Below, piece by piece: positions 59,070-64,000 of a stretch of DNA of 64,000 nucleotides. Origin of the DNA: CAVQBP01 sp963782475 (GTDB lineage: Bacteria > Bacteroidota > Ignavibacteria > Ignavibacteriales > Ignavibacteriaceae); NCBI GenBank assembly GCA_963782475.1, contig CAWAJW010000015.1, forward strand, positions 310,001 to 374,000, in the 5' to 3' direction. The position numbers and the translations under genes were made by a program. Position 1 is the stretch's first letter. Each line of letters begins with the position of its first letter. The notes below the pieces were generated by a model. That model ran no database searches and was not told where the DNA came from. It saw nothing but the letters and a program-made list of their open reading frames with translations.

Positions 59070-61650
59070 ATGAAAAAATCATTTTTAATATTCCTCTCTA
59101 TAATATTTTTTTCATCCTCCTCTTTAATAAAAGCGGAAGACCTGATAAATAATGTTATTAAAAAAGATATCTTAACAAACTGGGAATTTTCAAAAGCAGA
59201 TTCTTTAAAATGGTATCAGGCAGTAATTCCAGGCTGCGTTCATACTGATTTATTAAATAATAAATTAATCCCTGATCCTTATTTCGGAACTAATGAACAT
59301 GATTTACAATGGATAGGAAAAGAAGATTGGATTTATAAAACAAGCTTTGATGTGCCTCCCGGTTTGATGAAGAAAAAGAATATCGAACTCATATTTAAAG
59401 GTTTGGATACTTATGCCGATGTTTATTTAAATGATTCATTGATACTTTCTGCCGATAATATGTTCAGAGAATGGAGAGTTCAATGTAAAGGATTATTAAA
59501 AGAAAAAGATAATCATTTAAGAATATATTTTAACAATGTATTTAAAATAAATATGCCTAAATGGGAAAAAGCTCCATTCAGGTTAATGGCATTTCCTAAT
59601 AATGATCAATCAGATACCATGATTGCGATGTATTCGCGTAAAGCACAATTCCATTATGGATGGGATTGGGGACCAAGGTTAATTACCTGCGGAATATGGC
59701 GCAAGGTGTATTTGGAAGGCTGGGATGATTTCAGAATAAATAATGTTCAGGTAATTCAAAAAAATGTTTCGAAAGAAAATGCTGAAATAAATTCTGTCAT
59801 TAATGTTATTTCAGATTCTGAAGTTAGTACCGCAGTTAAAGTAAATGTTGATGGCAGTGAATATATAAATGATAATTTTCAACTTAAAAAAGGTTTGAAT
59901 AAAATACCTGTGAATTTTAAAATCCAAAAACCTGATTTATGGTGGACAAACGGGCTTGGAAGTCATTATTTATATAATTTTAATTTTATAGTGCAGTCAG
60001 AAAATAATATTGCGGATTCTGCAAATCTAAAAATTGGGATCCGTTCATTGGAGGTTGTCCGAAAAAAAGATTCACAGGGAAGAAGCTTTTATATTAAATT
60101 GAATGGATACCCTGTCTTTATGAAAGGCACAAATTATATACCTCAGGATAATTTTCAAAATCTTGTAACAGAAAAACGTTATGAGCATATAATTAAATCG
60201 GCTGCTGATGCAAATATAAATCTGTTCAGAGTCTGGGGCGGCGGAATTTATGAAAATGATGATTTTTATGATTTATGTGATAAATACGGGATTCTGATCT
60301 GGCAGGAATTTATGTTCGCATGTGCAATGTACCCGGCAGATAGCAATTTTCTGTACTCAGTTAAGCATGAAGTTATTGATAATGTAACCAGAATAAGAAA
60401 TCATCCTTGCCTGGCTTTATATTGCGGAAATAATGAAAATGAGATTTCTTGGTATCAATGGGGCTGGAAAGAAATGTATTCTCCGGAAGTGCAGAAGGAA
60501 TATGAAACAAACATGGATAAATTATTTTATGAAACCATTCCGGATGCACTTAAAGAAACAGATACGACAAGATATTATCACCATACAAGCCCTTCAGCCG
60601 GCTTTAATAATATTCCCTATTCCGATGGTGATATCCATTACTGGGGTGTTTGGCATGGGAAGGAACCTTTTAAAAGTTTTAATACTAACATTTCGAGATT
60701 TGTAAGTGAGTATGGATTTCAATCATATCCGGAAATAGGCACACTAAAAAAATTCTCTTCACCTGATGATATGCAGCTTCATTCTAAAGTCATGCTTTCA
60801 CATCAAAGGTGCATGGCTGATGATAGAAAAGATAAGGAATATGGTAATAGATTAATTCAATTATATATGCAAAGAGAATTTAAAGAACCCAAGGATTTTG
60901 CGTCCTATGTTTACGTAAGCCAGGTCTTGCAGGCAGAAGGAGATAAGATTGCAATTGAAGCTCACCGGAGAAATATGCCGTTCTGCATGGGCAGCGCTTA
61001 CTGGCAGATTGATGATTGCTGGCCGGTAGCCTCCTGGTCGAGTATCGATTATTACGGTAACTGGAAAGCCTTGCACTATTATGTTAAAAGAGCATACCGA
61101 ACATTTCTTATAACGAATGTTTTAGATAATGATTCATTAAACTTTTTTATTGTATCGGATAGTCTGAATCCCGTGAAAGCTGAACTCAACGTAAAAGTTA
61201 TTGATTTTGATGGTAATGAAATTTTTAATAAATCTATTCCTATTGGTGTAGCTCGCTAACAGCAGTAATGATTATTTAAAAATATGTAAATATGATTTAG
61301 TTAAAAAAGCCGATGAATCTAATATTGTGCTAATCAGTCAATTAAAAGCCGGCACTAAAATATTGACAGATAACCTGTTTTTCTTTAAGAAATATAAGGA
61401 GCTCAATTTAGAAAAACCCGAAATTAAAATTGATGCCGTTAAAACTGATGATGGATATGAATTAAAATTAAATACGGATAAATTTGCTAAAGATGTTTGT
61501 TTAAGCTTTGAAGATCAGGATGGTTTCTTTGAGGATAATTACTTTGATCTATTCCCCGGAGAGGTTAAAAAAGTAAAATTTCAAACTAATAAATTAATCG
61601 AAGGGTTTTTAAACAAACTGAAAATAATCAGTCTGATAAACAGCTATTAA
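59070..61650 (+). CDS. GH2 beta-mannosidase, one frameshift
   Basis: About 860 codons: a signal region (MKKSFLIFLSIIFFSSSSL), a sugar-binding jelly roll (TNWEFSKADSLKWYQAVIPG, GLDTYADVYLNDS), an Ig-like domain and a TIM barrel. The acid/base Glu is in YCGNNENE and the nucleophile Glu in RFVSEYGFQSYP. These match beta-mannosidases, which release mannose from the ends of mannan oligosaccharides. The frame breaks near 61255 (GVAR stop); ANSSNDYLKICKYDLV continues to 61650. A TTG at 59061 is in frame, but ATG 59070 gives the cleaner signal peptide. Confidence 0.88.
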
Positions 61651-61789
61651 CTGTTGTGTTCAATGAAAAAATATAGTGGGGACAGAGAAATTTTTTACGT
61701 TCCTTTCAAAATTATAAATATTAATTGCTTTGAATTTCGAGGCAGAATTTTTAGTGAATCATTTTTCAATTTAATTTAATAGGTCTAAG

Positions 61790-64000
61790 ATGAGAAAAAA
61801 AATAATAGATATCTTTTTTATTTCTCTTATAATTTCATCGTTTACTTTCGGACAAGATCCGGATTACTATATTAAAAAAGATACATGGATTGCTACATTG
61901 GTTTCTTCAAGAGAAGCATTTATGAAAGAGCAGCAGAAGCAAAGTGAAAAGTTTAAATTGGTTTTAGGCTCCTGGTACAGCATTGGCTTTTTTGCGGCTG
62001 AACCCGGTAATTCATTCGATGAAAAATTTCCGCCGGAAGAAGATAATGATTTGAATAAACAATTTGAAAATGGTAAGTATAAATGGGAAAAACAAGAATG
62101 GTTAGACGGGACTATTATAAACTTCCCTGCACTTGCTAACAGCGTGGTATTCTTACAAAGAAATATTTATTGTGAGCGTGATACAACAATAAAAGCATAT
62201 TTTGGAAGTGATGACGGATTGAAAGTCTGGTTAAATAATGATCTGGTAATTAATCACAAAATAGATAGGGGCTGTTCACCAAACGAGGATACTGCCGGCT
62301 TAAAATTGTTAAAGGGTGACAATAAAATATTTATCAAAGTGAATAATAACCAGGGAGGATTCGCTTTTTACTTCTCTCTTTTTGAGCATGATCCAAAAGA
62401 ATACTTATGGAGTTTGATTGAAAGAGATTTTACACAAATGAGTAATTTGATGGAAATTTCATGGACGCGCAATGATAATATCTGGAATGACGATTGGACT
62501 CCTGGCGATTATTCCCGAATTGCAGAGAAATATGCTTTTGCAATTAAATCTATATCCCCTAAAATTTCGGCGGAAATTCTGAAACAAGCTTCAAAAGCGA
62601 AAAGTATTTCAGATATTGAAATAATAAATAGTGAATATAATCAAGCTAAAAAAAATGAATATGTAATTCTCACTCCGAAACCTTCGCCAAAGCCAAAGAT
62701 CAATGGAGCACAAATCTACGGTGTTAGACCCGGCTCTCCCTTTTTATATAGAATCGCTGCAACGGGGGATAGACCCATGGAATTTTCGGCAGATAATTTA
62801 CCTGCCGGACTTAACCTTGATAGAAAAACAGGAATTATTACAGGTTCCATTAAAGAAAAAGGGAGATATTCAGTTTTATTAAAAGCAGATAATAAGCTTG
62901 GAAACGCAGAAAAAGAATTTAAAATAATTTGCGGAGATCAGATTGCATTAACTCCTCCGCTTGGCTGGAACAGCTGGAATTGTTTTGCAAGTTCCGTTAG
63001 CGATAAAAAGATTCGGGCTGCCGCCGATGCAATGGTTAACAGCGGTTTAAGTAATCATGGATGGACATATATTAATATTGATGATTACTGGGAGACTAAG
63101 CCGGGTTCGGATGATTCTACGCTTCAAGGTGTGCCGAGAGACAGTAATGGTTATATTAACCCTAATAAAAGATTTCCTGATATGAAAGCTCTTGGTGATT
63201 TTATCCATAATAAAGGATTGAAGATGGGTATCTATTCCTCTCCCGGTCCTCTAACATGCGGCGGCTGTATTGGCAGCTTTCAGCATGAAGAAAAAGATGC
63301 TCAGAAATATGGAGAATGGGGTATAGATTATCTTAAATATGATTGGTGCTCATATAATGGGGATAGAAATAATTTAAATGATTTAATGAAGCCATATTTT
63401 GTAATGAGAGATGCACTCAATAAAGTTAACCGTGATATAGTTTTTAGTCTTTGCCAGTATGGTATGGGGAATGTATGGGAATGGGGTGCTAAAGTCGGCG
63501 GTAACTGCTGGCGTACAACTGGTGATATTACAGATACCTGGCAGAGTATGAGCGATATTGCATTCAATCAAAATGGGCATGAGAAATATGCCGGTCCCGG
63601 GCATTGGAATGATCCTGATATGCTTGTAGTTGGAATGGTCGGCTGGGGTGAAAACCTTCATCCAACAAGATTAACTCCAAACGAACAATACACTCATATC
63701 AGTATGTGGTGTTTACTTTCTGCACCTTTATTAATCGGATGCGATATGACACGCCTGGATGATTTTACCCTGGGTTTGCTTACTAATGATGAAGTGCTTG
63801 CTGTTGACCAGGATCCGCTAGGCCACCAGGCAAGCAGAATTTCCAAAGAAGGTGATCTTGAAGTATGGGCAAAGGATCTTCAGGACGGATCAAAAGCCGT
63901 TGGTTTATTTAACAGAGGTAATAAGAATACCGAAGTTTCGGCGGTCTTTAAACAGCTTGGATTAAATGGCAAATGTTTGGTAAGGGATCTTTGGAGACAA
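61790..64000 (+). CDS. GH27 alpha-galactosidase with accessory N-terminal domains (cut by window end)
   Basis: From ATG 61790 the frame stays open to the last base (737 codons shown). A signal peptide (FFISLIISSFTFGQ) leads to a PA14/carbohydrate-binding-like domain (YFGSDDGLKVWLNNDLVIN) and a putative Ig domain (GVRPGSPFLYRIAATGDRP, LPAGLNLDRKTGIITG). The GH27 barrel follows: LTPPLGWNSWNCFA, nucleophile Asp in DYLKYDWC, acid/base Asp in WRTTGDITDTW, and GHWNDPDMLVVG. It removes alpha-galactose side groups, the step that completes galactomannan breakdown with the mannanases and mannosidase upstream. The C-terminus lies outside the window. Confidence 0.92.
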   Translation, partial: MRKKIIDIFFISLIISSFTFGQDPDYYIKKDTWIATLVSSREAFMKEQQKQSEKFKLVLGSWYSIGFFAAEPGNSFDEKFPPEEDNDLNKQFENGKYKWEKQEWLDGTIINFPALANSVVFLQRNIYCERDTTIKAYFGSDDGLKVWLNNDLVINHKIDRGCSPNEDTAGLKLLKGDNKIFIKVNNNQGGFAFYFSLFEHDPKEYLWSLIERDFTQMSNLMEISWTRNDNIWNDDWTPGDYSRIAEKYAFAIKSISPKISAEILKQASKAKSISDIEIINSEYNQAKKNEYVILTPKPSPKPKINGAQIYGVRPGSPFLYRIAATGDRPMEFSADNLPAGLNLDRKTGIITGSIKEKGRYSVLLKADNKLGNAEKEFKIICGDQIALTPPLGWNSWNCFASSVSDKKIRAAADAMVNSGLSNHGWTYINIDDYWETKPGSDDSTLQGVPRDSNGYINPNKRFPDMKALGDFIHNKGLKMGIYSSPGPLTCGGCIGSFQHEEKDAQKYGEWGIDYLKYDWCSYNGDRNNLNDLMKPYFVMRDALNKVNRDIVFSLCQYGMGNVWEWGAKVGGNCWRTTGDITDTWQSMSDIAFNQNGHEKYAGPGHWNDPDMLVVGMVGWGENLHPTRLTPNEQYTHISMWCLLSAPLLIGCDMTRLDDFTLGLLTNDEVLAVDQDPLGHQASRISKEGDLEVWAKDLQDGSKAVGLFNRGNKNTEVSAVFKQLGLNGKCLVRDLWRQ

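Noticed and set aside
1..64000. CRISPR arrays, tRNA and rRNA genes
   Set aside because: No regularly spaced repeats, cloverleaf-like segments with a GTTCRANYC arm, or rRNA-like stretches were noticed on reading; a dedicated tool could still find a tRNA.

Overview
The window looks like a low-GC chromosome segment from the Ignavibacteria/Chlorobi side of the Bacteroidota. The support is two proteins ending in type IX secretion (T9SS) type A sorting domains, one with the SLSQNYPNPFNPSTTIRF signature, plus many secreted or lipid-anchored proteins. Core genes (aroK, aroB, nadA, purA, an RlmI-like methyltransferase) are mixed with accessory loci. No rRNA, tRNA or CRISPR array was seen. Placement is by protein style only; no marker gene was compared.

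Layout: 0.3-5 kb holds a PpiD/SurA-type chaperone, a frameshifted outer-membrane barrel and the overlapping pair aroK-aroB (aroB broken by about four indels). At 5.03-5.48 kb lie two diverged copies of a small unit (hairpin, strong ribosome site, short reading frame starting ATGCTTAAA); the second abuts nadA. At 6.4-9.5 kb, reading leftward, are a STAS protein, purA and a histidine kinase. At 9.7-19.1 kb is a signalling block: an ECF sigma factor with its anti-sigma factor, then a partner-switching set of three RsbU-type PP2C phosphatases with different sensor ends, a STAS antagonist and an RsbW-type kinase. An ISL3-family insertion sequence follows at 19.5-20.9 kb.

From 21.4 to 47.9 kb are a lipoprotein, a secreted unknown, an acyl-CoA ligase-like enzyme, and then a surface-polysaccharide locus on both sides of a 0.9-kb divergent spacer. 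The left arm carries GT39-type membrane transferases, a flippase-like membrane protein, an FAD-oxidoreductase/GT2 fusion and a polysaccharide deacetylase. The right arm carries a GT-C transferase, a Wzx-type flippase, three GT4 transferases and a WecG/TagA transferase. A very large gingipain-type (C25) T9SS cargo gene and an outer-membrane protein follow. Between about 35.6 and 45.6 kb almost every gene is broken by small indels although both halves stay conserved. This suggests uncorrected sequence errors more than ancient decay, but real decay cannot be excluded from sequence alone.

From 48 to 53 kb are a HAD phosphatase, a metallophosphoesterase/PQQ-propeller fusion, the methyltransferase and another GT-C transferase. 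From 53.6 kb to the window end is a coherent galactomannan-degradation locus: a modular T9SS GH5-type enzyme, two tandem GH5 mannanase lipoproteins, a GH2 beta-mannosidase and a GH27 alpha-galactosidase cut by the window edge. No SusC/SusD pair is present in the window.
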